DNA from: Chitinasiproducens palmae
GTDB lineage: Bacteria > Pseudomonadota > Gammaproteobacteria > Burkholderiales > Burkholderiaceae
Length of the DNA stretch: 64,000 nucleotides
Direction of reading: 5' to 3'
Assembly: GCF_900095735.1 (NCBI RefSeq)
Contig: NZ_FNLO01000001.1
Span: forward strand, 754,106-818,105
This document shows positions 27,234 through 36,343 of this stretch, piece after piece; position 1 is the first letter of the stretch; each line of letters opens with the position of its first letter. The notes under the pieces were generated by a model. It saw nothing but the letters and a program-made list of their open reading frames with translations. It had not been told where the DNA came from and ran no database searches. A program made the translations under genes and the position numbers.

Positions 27234-27571
27234 AAGCCCAGCTCCCTGACCAAATCTCGGTATCGGTTCGCGGCCATATCGAGGTCTGCCTTGCCGGTCG
27301 CCTGTGTTTTTTTTTGAAAGCAATGGAGGACATACACCGCATCAGCGAACTTCGCGACATAGATGATACGAAACGCGCCCCCGACGTCCCGGATCCTGAT
27401 TTCCCGAACGCCCTGCCCAACCGTATGCATCGGTTTCCAGTCGCTAGGTTCGTGGCCGCTTTGAACCTTATCGAGTTGGTAACCTGCCTCACGCCGCGCC
27501 CCCTCCGGAAAACGTCGCAGATCGTCCAGCGCTCCGCCTCGAAAAACGACGGTTTTCACAACCCTATCCAT
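27230..27571 (-). CDS. HigB-like toxin (RelE/ParE superfamily, phage Gp49-like DUF891)
   Basis: 113-residue RelE-fold toxin of the Gp49-like DUF891 family. Family signatures include FPEGARREAGYQLDKVQSG, the WKPM motif, GVREIRIRD and YVLHCFQKKTQ near the C-terminus. Related HigB proteins are ribosome-dependent mRNA endonucleases. The frame is open further upstream through a tandem repeat, but the ATG at 27571 gives the family length and lies six bases after a good -10 box, so the transcript is probably leaderless or nearly so. Confidence 0.88.
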   Translation of the reverse strand: MDRVVKTVVFRGGALDDLRRFPEGARREAGYQLDKVQSGHEPSDWKPMHTVGQGVREIRIRDVGGAFRIIYVAKFADAVYVLHCFQKKTQATGKADLDMAANRYRDLVRELGL

Positions 27572-27577
27572 GCCGAC

Positions 27578-27606
27578 ATCATACAAAATCTTGTATATAT
27601 GCGCAA
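27578..27606 (-). promoter_or_regulatory. Predicted promoter and palindrome of the HigBA-type module
   Basis: On the minus strand TTGCGC (27606-27601), a 17-base spacer and TATGAT (27583-27578) form a strong sigma-70 match. The -10 box ends six bases before the toxin ATG, so transcription should start at or next to that codon. The palindrome ATACAA-N4-TTGTAT (27581-27596) overlaps the -10 box and spacer and is the likely antitoxin operator. Confidence 0.7.
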
Positions 27607-27672
27607 GGGATCTGCGCAGTTGGACGTTGCGCGGTAGGTTGAGACCGATCGCACAGAAGCTGGGCGTCCCCT

Positions 27673-27760
27673 GAGCGTCCCATCCCCTGAGCGTCCCATC
27701 CCCTGAGCGTCCCATCCCCTGAGCGTCCCATCCCCTGAGCGTCCCATCCCTTGAGCGTCG
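27673..27760. repeat. 16-bp tandem repeat, five full copies plus part
   Basis: The unit GAGCGTCCCATCCCCT repeats at 27673, 27689, 27705, 27721 and 27737 and starts again at 27753. Copies are identical apart from one base at the end of the fifth (CTT for CCT), so the array is young or kept uniform. It lies about 65 bp upstream of the HigBA-type promoter. Confidence 0.9.
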
Positions 27761-28259
27761 CTCGAGCGACCGACGCGCGGAGTCGATGGCACGACTTGCG
27801 TACCGGGGTCTCACTTGGCAATGTCGTCGACCGCGCCGCCCCGTCTTCCCGGTCTGCTGACAGTTCAAGGCGATCTGGGGTGACGCGAAGCCGCTCGGAA
27901 TGATCAGCCGCGATCCGCGAGGCGAATGCAGATCTGAATGCTTGATTGCCGATCACGCGCCAGGCACTCGATCGAACGGCGGAAGCCGGTTCTGAAGCGT
28001 TTGCCTTTCGAAGCGCACAGGGCGGTCGACGGCACGCGTCCGGCCATGCAGTGGAAACGGATGCGTGGAATGGTTGACGTGCGGGTTATATCGTCGATGT
28101 GCGCGGGAAGCACCGTCCTTACGTGCTGCCGCTTGACCGCCAATGGGTAGCTGCTCGCCCTCGCCACGACGGTCTGCCCCAGCACGCTCGCCATTCTGTC
28201 GCGGCCGACGCGCCGCCTCCACGTTGCAACCTTCCCGCGAGCATACGAACGCGCATCGC
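27761..28259. other. Intergenic between the HigBA-type repeat and fruA
   Basis: No recognisable gene. A 119-codon minus-strand frame (27904-28263) begins with a TTG overlapping the fruA stop, but has no ribosome site or known domain. The region is less GC-rich than its neighbours and may hold decayed sequence. Confidence 0.35.
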
Positions 28260-30431
28260 TCAACGCGAAGTTGCCGCCCCGGTGTGTCCCGCCGTTCCGG
28301 TGCCAGCACTGCCGCCGCAGAGCGCGCCGCCAGCCGTGCCCCGGCCCTCGGCGCTCGTTCCATCGCCGGCCGCTGCGTCCGGGCCAATCCCTCGCGCCAG
28401 CACCAGTAGCAAGGCGGTCAGAACGCTACCGGTCACGATCGCCAATGCGTAGGGCAGCAGTGGCGTGACAGCATGCGGGATCAATTGTACAAACACGCCG
28501 CCGTGCGGAACCCGCAGTTGGACGCCCATGCGCATGCAGATCGCGCCGGTCACTGCGGAGCCGACGACGCATGCGGGAATGGTTCGCAACGGATCGCGGG
28601 CCGCGAAAGGCAGTGCGCCTTCGCTGACGAAAGCGAGACCAAGCAGTCCTGCCGCCTTGCCAGCTTCGCGCTCGTCCGCGGCGAAGCGGCTGCGGAACAG
28701 CAGCGTCGCGAGCGCGATGCCAAGCGGTGCTGTCATGCCGGCAGCCATTGTGGCTGCCATGGGCGTATACACCGCGCTGGCCAGCAGACCGCTGCTGAAC
28801 GCGTACACCGTCTTGTTGACAGGGCCGCCCATGTCGATCGACATCATGCCGCCGAGCAGCGCGCCGAACGCAAGCGCGCTGCCGGCCTGCAGGCTGCCGA
28901 GCCAGGCTTCGAGCGCGCGCAACGCAAGCGCGACCGGCTCGCCGACGAGGTAGAGCATCGTGAAGCCGACGATCGCGGTCGCGAGCAGCGGTATCAGCAG
29001 CACGGGCTTCAGGCCGGCGAGCGGCTTCGGCAGCGTGAGCCAGCGCGCCACCGCGCGCGCGGCATAGCCGGCCACAAAACCGGCCACGATGCCGCCGAGG
29101 AAGCCGGCGCCGCTGCTGGCGGCAAGCCAGCCACCGATCATGCCCGGCGCAAGCCCCGGGCGGTCGGCGATCGAAAATGCAATGAAGCCGGCCAGTGCCG
29201 GGACGATCAGCGCGAACGCGGCGCGTGCGCCAATCTCGCGCAGCGACCACGCCAGGCTGCCTTGCGGCGCCGCGGCCGCGGTATCGACGCCCTCGGCTGC
29301 GAACGAGAGCGCGATCAATAGGCCGCCGGCTACGATGAACGGCAGCATGTGCGAGACGCCGGTCATCAGGTGACGGTAGAAGTCTCGGACCACCGGCAGT
29401 CGCATGACAAGGTGCGCGAGCGGTATGCCGGCTGCCTGGCGCGCACGCGCGATGGCCGCGGTCGCGCCGCCGACGCCAACGCCAACGCCGACGCCGACGC
29501 CGACGCCAATACTGCCAGTGCCGGCGTCCGGTCCACGCGCGACGGCTCGATCGCGGGCCGTGTGGTCAGTGGCGACGGTTGCTGCCAAGCGCCCTTCGAC
29601 CGGGTCGTCGAACAGATGGGCCTCGGTCAACGCGGCCTCGATCACGGCGCTGCCATTCCGGATTGCCGCCTTGGTGCCACTGCGGTACACACGTTTGCCT
29701 GCGAAGCGGGACAGATCGACTTGTGTGTCGGCCGCCACGATAACGACGTCGGCCGCGGCGATCTCGTCGTCGGTAAGCGCATCCTGCGCACCGACCGAGC
29801 CACGCGTTTCGACCCGCATCGCATACCCGAGCGCTGCGCCGGCTCGCTTCAGCGCTTCGGCCGCCATGAACGTATGCGCGATGCCGGTGGGACAGGACGT
29901 CACGCCGACCACACGGCGCTGCCGCGCCGAGCTGGCGCTATCGCTTTCGGCGCCGTCCGGTAGCGCGTGGGACAGGCGATCGCTGCGGACAATGCCCGTG
30001 CCCTCCGCTGCCGCATGCCGGTCACTCAATGTCACGGCTTTTCCAGCGTGCGCGGCCACCGCTTCTCTCGATGCAACGCCGTCCGCCCCGACTCGCTTCG
30101 GCACCGCTCGACCCAGCGCGGCAAGCGCGGCCGCCAGGGCCGCGTCCGCGTCTGCCAGGACATCATCAAGGTTGCAGCGATGAAACCGATGGATACCGGG
30201 AAGTCGCACCGCATCGGCTGACGCATCGCCGTCAATGACAAACAGCGCGCCAAGCGCACCGTTGCATTCGGCAGGATCAAGCCGTTCGCCGCTGCCAGCG
30301 GGGCCGCGCGTCTCGAACGACGCGTGCAGTCCAGCGCCGGCGGCGGCGCGGCGTAACGACTCCACCGCCAGGGTCAGGCAGGCGCGGCGCCGCGGTGCGA
30401 CGACCACGATAACGATACGTGTTGTCTCCAT
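28260..30431 (-). CDS. fruA: Fructose PTS EIIB'BC component
   Basis: 723-residue membrane permease and phosphotransferase that takes up fructose as fructose 1-phosphate. Order: a vestigial IIB' domain (~1-110), a IIB domain with the phosphorylated cysteine in GVTSCPTGIAHTFMAAEAL (C180), a GV-repeat linker (309-321) and a IIC membrane domain (~350-690) with the family motifs MSIDMGGPVNKT and SEGALPFA. The last ~40 residues are a Gly/Ala/Thr-rich tail not needed for the fold. The ATG at 30431 is preceded by GGGAGGAG. It is the third gene of fruB-fruK-fruA, 122 bp after fruK, and is presumably repressed by the divergent FruR. Confidence 0.93.
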   Translation of the reverse strand: METTRIVIVVVAPRRRACLTLAVESLRRAAAGAGLHASFETRGPAGSGERLDPAECNGALGALFVIDGDASADAVRLPGIHRFHRCNLDDVLADADAALAAALAALGRAVPKRVGADGVASREAVAAHAGKAVTLSDRHAAAEGTGIVRSDRLSHALPDGAESDSASSARQRRVVGVTSCPTGIAHTFMAAEALKRAGAALGYAMRVETRGSVGAQDALTDDEIAAADVVIVAADTQVDLSRFAGKRVYRSGTKAAIRNGSAVIEAALTEAHLFDDPVEGRLAATVATDHTARDRAVARGPDAGTGSIGVGVGVGVGVGVGGATAAIARARQAAGIPLAHLVMRLPVVRDFYRHLMTGVSHMLPFIVAGGLLIALSFAAEGVDTAAAAPQGSLAWSLREIGARAAFALIVPALAGFIAFSIADRPGLAPGMIGGWLAASSGAGFLGGIVAGFVAGYAARAVARWLTLPKPLAGLKPVLLIPLLATAIVGFTMLYLVGEPVALALRALEAWLGSLQAGSALAFGALLGGMMSIDMGGPVNKTVYAFSSGLLASAVYTPMAATMAAGMTAPLGIALATLLFRSRFAADEREAGKAAGLLGLAFVSEGALPFAARDPLRTIPACVVGSAVTGAICMRMGVQLRVPHGGVFVQLIPHAVTPLLPYALAIVTGSVLTALLLVLARGIGPDAAAGDGTSAEGRGTAGGALCGGSAGTGTAGHTGAATSR
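29471..29510. repeat. In-frame 6-bp microsatellite inside fruA
   Basis: About six copies of (C)GACGCC/(C)AACGCC read on the other strand as alternating Gly-Val codons of the FruA linker. Six-base changes keep the frame, so copy number could vary linker length without inactivating the protein. Confidence 0.8.
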
Positions 30432-30553
30432 TGTCTCCTCCCGGGCGCTCGGCCCGTCCGTTCGTGACGACCATGCCGCCGTGCCGCGCAGGGGTCAACC
30501 CGGACCTCGGCATCATCTCGACGTGGCGTGCGTAACATGCGTCGCGTGCGTCT

Positions 30554-31627
30554 TCAGGTTGTGCCGCTGCTGCCGGCCACCGATGCGGTTCCATACAACG
30601 CGCATCGGAACGCACGCACCCTGACCCGCGCGGCCAACGCATCGAGCGTGTCGCGAGACGGCAGATGGGGACCGATGCGCGCGAGTTTTCCGGCGGCAAA
30701 GGCGGTGGCGCGACGGCCGCACTCCGCCCACTCGCGCTGCTCGATCAGGCTCGCGATCAAACCCGCCAGGAACGCGTCGCCAGCGCCGACCGTGCTGAGC
30801 GGTTCGACCGGGAGCGGCGTTGCGACGAAGCCTTCGCAGTCCCAGTCGGCCGCGGGCGCGCGCCGCAGGCCGAAGGCGCCAGCGGCGCCGAGCGACACCA
30901 CCACGGCGGCCACACCGCGCGCCAGCAGCGTCTCGGCCGCTGCGCGCAGACTGGCCTCGTCGCCGAGTGGCGCGCCAAGCAGCTCGCTGAGCTCCGCGCG
31001 ATTGGGCTTGATCAGCGTCGGCAGCGCCTGGCGGTCTGCCTGCAACGCCAACCGAAGCGGCGCGCCACTGGTGTCCAGTGCGACAAGTGCGCCCCGGGCG
31101 CGCAGTCGAGGCAGCAGGCTGCCGTACCAGTCCTCGGGCGCGCCGGGCGGCAGGCTGCCGGCCAACACGATCCAGCGCCCAGGCTCGGCCAGCGCGACGA
31201 CGCGGTCCGCCAACGCTGCCAGCCGGTCGCTGTCCGCCACCGTACCGGGCACATTGATATCGGTCGTCTCGCCGCGCGCCAGATCGACGATCTTGATGTT
31301 CGTGCGGCAGGACGCCGGGCCACGAAGGAAGCACTCGCTCATGCCTTTCGCAGCGAACAGCGCTTCGAAAGGCGCAGCGTTCAGCGTGCCGAGCAGTCCG
31401 GTCGAGATCGTTTCACAGTCGTAATCGGCCAGACACGCCGCGACATTCACGCCCTTGCCGCCGGCGTCGAGCCGTGACGATGACGCCCGGTGCACCTCGC
31501 CTGCAACCAGACGCGCCAACTGCACCGTCTGGTCCAGTGCCGGATGCGCGGTCACGCAAACGACCGGCTGCCGGCAGCCAGGCGCTTGCGCGCGGCCCGC
31601 CGTCTTGCGCTGTGGTTCGTCGTTCAT
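30554..31627 (-). CDS. fruK: 1-phosphofructokinase
   Basis: 357-residue PfkB-family sugar kinase that converts fructose 1-phosphate to fructose 1,6-bisphosphate. The substrate-site signature DAGGKGVNVAACL lies near residue 55 and the ATP/anion-hole motif STVGAGDAFLAGL near residue 275, with the catalytic Asp in GAGD. The N-terminus has about 20 extra polar residues before the first strand. The ATG at 31627 overlaps the fruB stop (ATGA). Function is assigned with confidence from its place between fruB and fruA. Confidence 0.93.
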   Translation of the reverse strand: MNDEPQRKTAGRAQAPGCRQPVVCVTAHPALDQTVQLARLVAGEVHRASSSRLDAGGKGVNVAACLADYDCETISTGLLGTLNAAPFEALFAAKGMSECFLRGPASCRTNIKIVDLARGETTDINVPGTVADSDRLAALADRVVALAEPGRWIVLAGSLPPGAPEDWYGSLLPRLRARGALVALDTSGAPLRLALQADRQALPTLIKPNRAELSELLGAPLGDEASLRAAAETLLARGVAAVVVSLGAAGAFGLRRAPAADWDCEGFVATPLPVEPLSTVGAGDAFLAGLIASLIEQREWAECGRRATAFAAGKLARIGPHLPSRDTLDALAARVRVRAFRCALYGTASVAGSSGTT

Positions 31628-34600
31628 CGACGCAACGCCGTGGCGGGCGGCCCGGCCTCCTGACGCGTGGGCGGTGGCGCGGTCGCGACGTGCGCCGCGC
31701 GCGCCGGCAAGTGGCGAGCGTGCGCGCCACCTTCAGCGCACGCCGCGCCCCCGGTCCGGTCGCCGACGGGATGGTCGTCAGAGTCGTGACGGCCCCTGTC
31801 TTCGGCTGGCTCGCACCACGCCGCGCGCTCAGTGCCGCTACGGTGCTGACCACCGTGGCAGCAGTCGTTTTCCTTGCTGTGCCGGTCCCGCTCGGCGGCG
31901 TCGCCTGCCGACGCGTCGGCACAACCGCCCCGCCCGCCGCCGCATCGACGCGCTGCGGCCACATCGCGCAGCGGGGGCGCAGCCTCGTCGTCACGCACCA
32001 TCTCGAATGCATCCTGGGCAAGCGCGCGCACCGCTGCGTTATCGCCGCAGCGCAGCGCCCGCTGCGCCAACGCCTGCAGCGCGGGCAGCGACGCCTGTCG
32101 AATCCGAGCCTTCACGGCCGCGATGTCGCCAACGCTCATCGAGATTTCGTCGACCCCGAGCCCTGCGAGAATCGCTGCGCCGAGCGGCTCGCCGGCGAGT
32201 CCGCCGCACACGCCCACCCAAGCGCCGCCGCGCTGTGCGCCGTCCACCGCGAGCGAGATCAGGCGCAACACGGCCGGATGGAGGCTGTCCGCCTGCGCGG
32301 CCAGTGTCGGATGCTCGCGATCGATGGCCAGCGCGTACTGGGTCAGGTCGTTGGTGCCGATCGAAAAGAAATCCACGATCCCGGCAAACGCCTCGGCGAG
32401 CACGGCCGCCGACGGCGTCTCGATCATGATGCCAAGCGGCACCTGCGGCCCATCGACCTCGCTTCGCACGATCCCGGCCAATTGCACCGCGCGGCGCGCC
32501 TCGTCCAGGTCGCTGACCATCGGAAACATGATCGAGAGCGGCCCATGGCGGGCGGCCCGATATAGCGCGCGCAACTGTGGCAGAAACAGGTCGGGACGAC
32601 GCAGGCACAGACGCAGTCCGCGTACGCCGAGGAACGGGTTGGTCTCGTGCGGAAGGTCCAGATAGGGCACCTGCTTGTCGCCACCGATGTCGAGCGTGCG
32701 GATGATCAAGCGCCGCCCTCCGCTCGCCTCGACCAGCGCGCGATACGCGTCGAACTGTTCGTCCTCGCTGGGCGCGCGGTCGCGTCCCAGGAACAGAAAT
32801 TCGGTGCGCATCAGACCCACGCCGTCCGCGCCCGCAGCCAGGGCCGGCGCGACCTGGTCGGGACGCGTCACGTTCACGCCGACCTCGATGCGTCGACCGT
32901 CGCGGGTCATCGCCGGGCGCATGCAGTCGCGCGCAAGCCGGGCGGTGGCGTCCTGGACCGCGCGCTGTGCTGCCCGCGCCCGCTCCAGATCACGTTCGGA
33001 GACGTCCGCGTACAGTACGCCCGCATCTCCATCCAGCACGACGAGCGCACCATCAGGGAGTGTCATCACGGCATCACCGCACGCGACGGCGGCCGGCAGC
33101 CCCAGCGTGCGCGCCAGAATCGCAGTGTGCGAGCTCGGCCCGCCCGCCGCGGTGCAGAAACCTGCCGTCGTGGCCGGATCCAGGCCGACCGCGTCGGAGG
33201 GCGCCAGCTCCTGCGCAAGCACGACGACCGGGCCCGCCGAACGCAACCACGCGTTGGCGGCTTCCGCGGCGGGCGCCTCGGCTGACACCGTGGCAGACGC
33301 CGCAGCGGGCATCGAACCGAATGGCGTCGCGGATCCGGTCTCGCTGCCGCCGCTGCATTCGCTGCTTTCGTCACACAGACGGCGGAGCACGCGCGCGCCC
33401 ACGTCCTGCAGGTCGGCCGCACGGCCGGCCAGCAACGGATCGGGAAGCGCGCTCAGCAGATTCGCCTGCCTGCGTACCGCTTCGCGCCAGCTCCACGCCG
33501 CACCGTGCCCATCCAGAATCCCGCCAGCGGCATCGGAGAGCAACGCCTGATCGTCGAGGAAATGCGCCTGTGCGGTGAATATCTCGCCCTCCGAGGGACC
33601 AAGACGCTCCGCTGTTTCCAACGCCAGGCGTTCCAGTTCGGCCAGCGTCTGCTCCAGGGCAGCATCCAGTGCCGCGCCATCGCGCGCCCTGCCGCGTGGT
33701 ACGTCGGCCACCGCGCTGACCGGACCGCAAACTCGCTGTATGACGCCGATCGCCAGGCCCGGACCGACGCCAATCCCGCTGAACGAGCGGGCCGGATCGC
33801 GCGGCGTCCAGCACGCGGCGCCGCGCGCGCCGGCCCGGTGAGACGCGGCGCAGCCGACGCCGGTGGTACCGCCCGCGCGTGCACTCGCTCCGTGCGCGGC
33901 GACGGCCCGCCGGTGCTCCTCGGCGTGTAGGCCGACAATGGTGTCGGTCAAGGCGGCGAGCGCGGCCTCGGCGTCCTCTCCATGCGCCGAGATAACCAGC
34001 TCCGCGTTGGCGCTGGCGCCCAGTTGCAGGAGCTCGACGACACTACGCGGATCCGCGCAAACGGCCCCATGCCGTACCCGCATCCGCGCCGCGAAGCGTT
34101 TGGCGCAGGCGGCCCAGGCGCTGGCCGGCCGCGCGTGCAAACCGTTCGGGTAGTCGAGGATGACGACCCGGCGCGCCGCCAGGTCGCAAGGCTCGGCCAC
34201 CTCGTCGCTCGACGGCGCGCGCCCGACCGGCGCACCGCTCATTGTCGCGATGATGCTGGCCACATCCGGTGCGGCCATGGCCTCGGCCATTCGCTCCGGA
34301 TCGCCGATCATTCGGGTCAACTGCTGTAGCACCGCGAGATGTTCGTCCGACGCAGCGGCAATCGCGACGATGAGGCGAACCGGCTCCGCCTGCTCGTTGC
34401 CCGCGTCGGCGGCGGGCGGGCCGTCGCGCTCGAGTTTTCGGGCCGCCTCGAACATCGTTTCGACCGCCGTGCCGAAGTGCACCGCATCGCGCGCCGAGCC
34501 ACGTCCCACCGCCCATTCGACCGCGCGCGAGAGGCGCAAGACCGCAATGCCGGTCCGATGGATCGCACCTCGCTCGGCAGGCAAGCCATGCGGAATCGCC

Positions 34601-34776
34601 ACGCCGGCGCCGAGGTACGTCGTCGCGGCGCGCTCGCGGGCCACCATGCTGTCGACGTAGTGCGGCGCGATGCAGCCCGCGTCGACCAACAAACGCCCGG
34701 CCATCAGGATCGCGCCGTATCGGTCGTCTGCAGTCGCGTTCAGGCGCACGCAGGCCGGGTCGAGAGTGATCGACAT
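31624..34776 (-). CDS. fruB: Multiphosphoryl transfer protein FruB (IIA-HPr-EI)
   Basis: 1050-residue cytoplasmic PTS protein that relays phosphate from PEP to FruA. Order: IIA(Fru) with phospho-His in AIPHG (H63); an HPr-like domain with GLHARPAS (H214); enzyme I (~330-925) with the active His in GGPSSHTAILAR (H550), the PEP-binding DIGGDK and IETPSA motifs, and the catalytic Cys in GVCGGLAG (C857). A Ser/Ala-rich insert (~470-505) interrupts EI. After residue ~928 there is a 120-residue Cys/His/Gly-rich tail not expected in the family. The ATG at 34776 follows AAGGGGAC; an ATG 36 bases upstream is less suited. The stop overlaps fruK. Confidence 0.93.
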   Translation of the reverse strand: MSITLDPACVRLNATADDRYGAILMAGRLLVDAGCIAPHYVDSMVARERAATTYLGAGVAIPHGLPAERGAIHRTGIAVLRLSRAVEWAVGRGSARDAVHFGTAVETMFEAARKLERDGPPAADAGNEQAEPVRLIVAIAAASDEHLAVLQQLTRMIGDPERMAEAMAAPDVASIIATMSGAPVGRAPSSDEVAEPCDLAARRVVILDYPNGLHARPASAWAACAKRFAARMRVRHGAVCADPRSVVELLQLGASANAELVISAHGEDAEAALAALTDTIVGLHAEEHRRAVAAHGASARAGGTTGVGCAASHRAGARGAACWTPRDPARSFSGIGVGPGLAIGVIQRVCGPVSAVADVPRGRARDGAALDAALEQTLAELERLALETAERLGPSEGEIFTAQAHFLDDQALLSDAAGGILDGHGAAWSWREAVRRQANLLSALPDPLLAGRAADLQDVGARVLRRLCDESSECSGGSETGSATPFGSMPAAASATVSAEAPAAEAANAWLRSAGPVVVLAQELAPSDAVGLDPATTAGFCTAAGGPSSHTAILARTLGLPAAVACGDAVMTLPDGALVVLDGDAGVLYADVSERDLERARAAQRAVQDATARLARDCMRPAMTRDGRRIEVGVNVTRPDQVAPALAAGADGVGLMRTEFLFLGRDRAPSEDEQFDAYRALVEASGGRRLIIRTLDIGGDKQVPYLDLPHETNPFLGVRGLRLCLRRPDLFLPQLRALYRAARHGPLSIMFPMVSDLDEARRAVQLAGIVRSEVDGPQVPLGIMIETPSAAVLAEAFAGIVDFFSIGTNDLTQYALAIDREHPTLAAQADSLHPAVLRLISLAVDGAQRGGAWVGVCGGLAGEPLGAAILAGLGVDEISMSVGDIAAVKARIRQASLPALQALAQRALRCGDNAAVRALAQDAFEMVRDDEAAPPLRDVAAARRCGGGRGGCADASAGDAAERDRHSKENDCCHGGQHRSGTERAAWCEPAEDRGRHDSDDHPVGDRTGGAACAEGGAHARHLPARAAHVATAPPPTRQEAGPPATALRR

Positions 34777-35129
34777 CGTTTCCGTCCCCTTTGTTATGTC
34801 AGGCGGTGCCATCGCAGCGCCCCGCCAATCGTTCGGAGTGAAAACGATATCAGTTACGATGATTTTGTCACTAGAACCGGGAATCGCTTAAACTGGCCGA
34901 CCGGCCGGATCGGATGGCGATTGAACAACCCATTTCCATCGCTTTACCGTGCAAACGTTGGGCTGACGCGCCCGGCGCATTCGACGATCTCACATCTCAT
35001 GTTTCTCGTTGAAGTGCACATTGTTGACGAAACTTCAGACAGGCACACGTCAGAAACTGCGCGATCCGGCGTGGCCGCGACGACGCGAATCCGATAGCGC
35101 GAACGCGGGAGTGGGACCACGACAGTGAT
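34777..35129. promoter_or_regulatory. Divergent fruB/fruR control region
   Basis: Both fru promoters must lie here. A CG-centred imperfect palindrome, TGAAAACGATATCA (34839-34852), has the layout of a LacI-family operator, and two direct copies of ATCGCTT(A/T)A (at about 34893 and 34939) may be further sites. I cannot choose -35/-10 boxes with confidence. No small gene is seen. Confidence 0.4.
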
Positions 35130-36122
35130 ATGGCATCGATAAAAGACGTCGCCGCCATCGCAAATGTCTCGGTGGCGACCGTCTCGCGCGTCCTCTCGGG
35201 CAAGGGGCCAGTGCGCCACGAACTGCGCGAACGGGTGACGGCCGCAATGCACGCTTTGGACTACCGACCGAATGCCGCCGCGCAGCGCCTGCGCTCCGGC
35301 CATACCAGCACGGTCGGGCTGGTCGTGTCCGACATTCGCAACCCGTTCTTCACGGAACTGAGCCGCGCGGTCGAGGATTGCGCCTACCAACGGGGTTCGC
35401 GCGTCCTGCTGTGCAATACCGACGAGGACCCGGACAAGGAAGCGATGTACCTACGCCTGATGCGCGAAGAGCGCGTGGCCGGCGTCATCTATTCCCCGAC
35501 CCGTACGGCGCTGGAAACCTTCGCGTCGAATGCATTCCGCTTCCCGGTGGTCATGGTCGACCGCGCGGGAGCGCCCCACGTCGCCGATGCCGTGACGATC
35601 GACAACCGCGCGGAGGCGGCGCGCTTGACGCAGCACTTGATCGCGCGCGGCTGCTCGCGCGTGGCAGGCGTCTTCGGCAACGCCAGCACCACCGGCGATG
35701 CGCGCCGCGCAGGTGTCGTCGATGCGCTGCAGGCAGCGGGACGACGGGCCACACTCTGCCACAGCGCCTTCCTGCCGCCGCGACCGGACGCGGCGCAGAC
35801 ACGCGTCGCGTCCTGGCTGCGCGCCGACACGCCACCCGACGCGGTCGTCGCAAGCAATGGCCGCCTGCTGCTGGGGGCCTATCGAGCCTGCCGTGCCTGG
35901 CAGGAGAGCCACGACGGCGCCGCGCCGCTGCTGGTTGGCTTCGACAACGAAGACTGGACCGCGCTTGTCGAACCGCCGCTGACCGTTCTCGCACAGCCGG
36001 TCTACGAGATTGGCCGTCACGCCATGGCGCTGCTGGCCGAACGCCTCGCCGCGCCCGATTCGCCGCGCCGGACGGTGGTGCTGGCCGGCGAACTGATTGT
36101 GCGCGACGGAAACGCGGCCTGA
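35130..36122 (+). CDS. fruR: LacI-family regulator, FruR type
   Basis: 330-residue LacI-family repressor. The N-terminal helix-turn-helix and hinge (IKDVAAIANVSVATVSRVLS, then YRPNAAAQRLRSG) precede a periplasmic-binding-like sensor domain starting at TVGLVVSDIRNPFFTEL. It is divergent from fruB across 353 bp, the standard arrangement for the fructose operon regulator, whose inducer is fructose 1-phosphate. Identity as FruR rests on position; the family call is certain. Confidence 0.88.
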   Translation: MASIKDVAAIANVSVATVSRVLSGKGPVRHELRERVTAAMHALDYRPNAAAQRLRSGHTSTVGLVVSDIRNPFFTELSRAVEDCAYQRGSRVLLCNTDEDPDKEAMYLRLMREERVAGVIYSPTRTALETFASNAFRFPVVMVDRAGAPHVADAVTIDNRAEAARLTQHLIARGCSRVAGVFGNASTTGDARRAGVVDALQAAGRRATLCHSAFLPPRPDAAQTRVASWLRADTPPDAVVASNGRLLLGAYRACRAWQESHDGAAPLLVGFDNEDWTALVEPPLTVLAQPVYEIGRHAMALLAERLAAPDSPRRTVVLAGELIVRDGNAA

Positions 36123-36343
36123 TCGTCGACCCGACATCCGCCACCCGACGCGCGCGACGATCGCGACACGCCAGGCGCTTCGGCGCCGATACGTTCGCGA
36201 TCGCGGAGACATGCGCGCGCGCCGCTTGGCGAAGGGAGCGACAGAGACGGCAGTATCGGCATGCGTGATACGAGGTCGCTTGCGGCTGCAGGCAATCGCC
36301 GCATGTCGCTTTACCCTGTCGATTGTCACCGCTGCGCGCGCGT

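Noticed and set aside
27673..27760. CRISPR array.
   Set aside because: Units are 16 bp and directly abutting, with no spacers and no cas genes.
27904..28263. 119-codon minus-strand frame starting at a TTG overlapping the fruA stop.
   Set aside because: No ribosome site, no known domain and unusual composition; the overlap is probably chance.
31474..32565. Long + strand frame opposite the FruB C-terminus with a hydrophobic patch.
   Set aside because: Antisense to a conserved phosphotransferase gene, and no family similarity beyond the patch.
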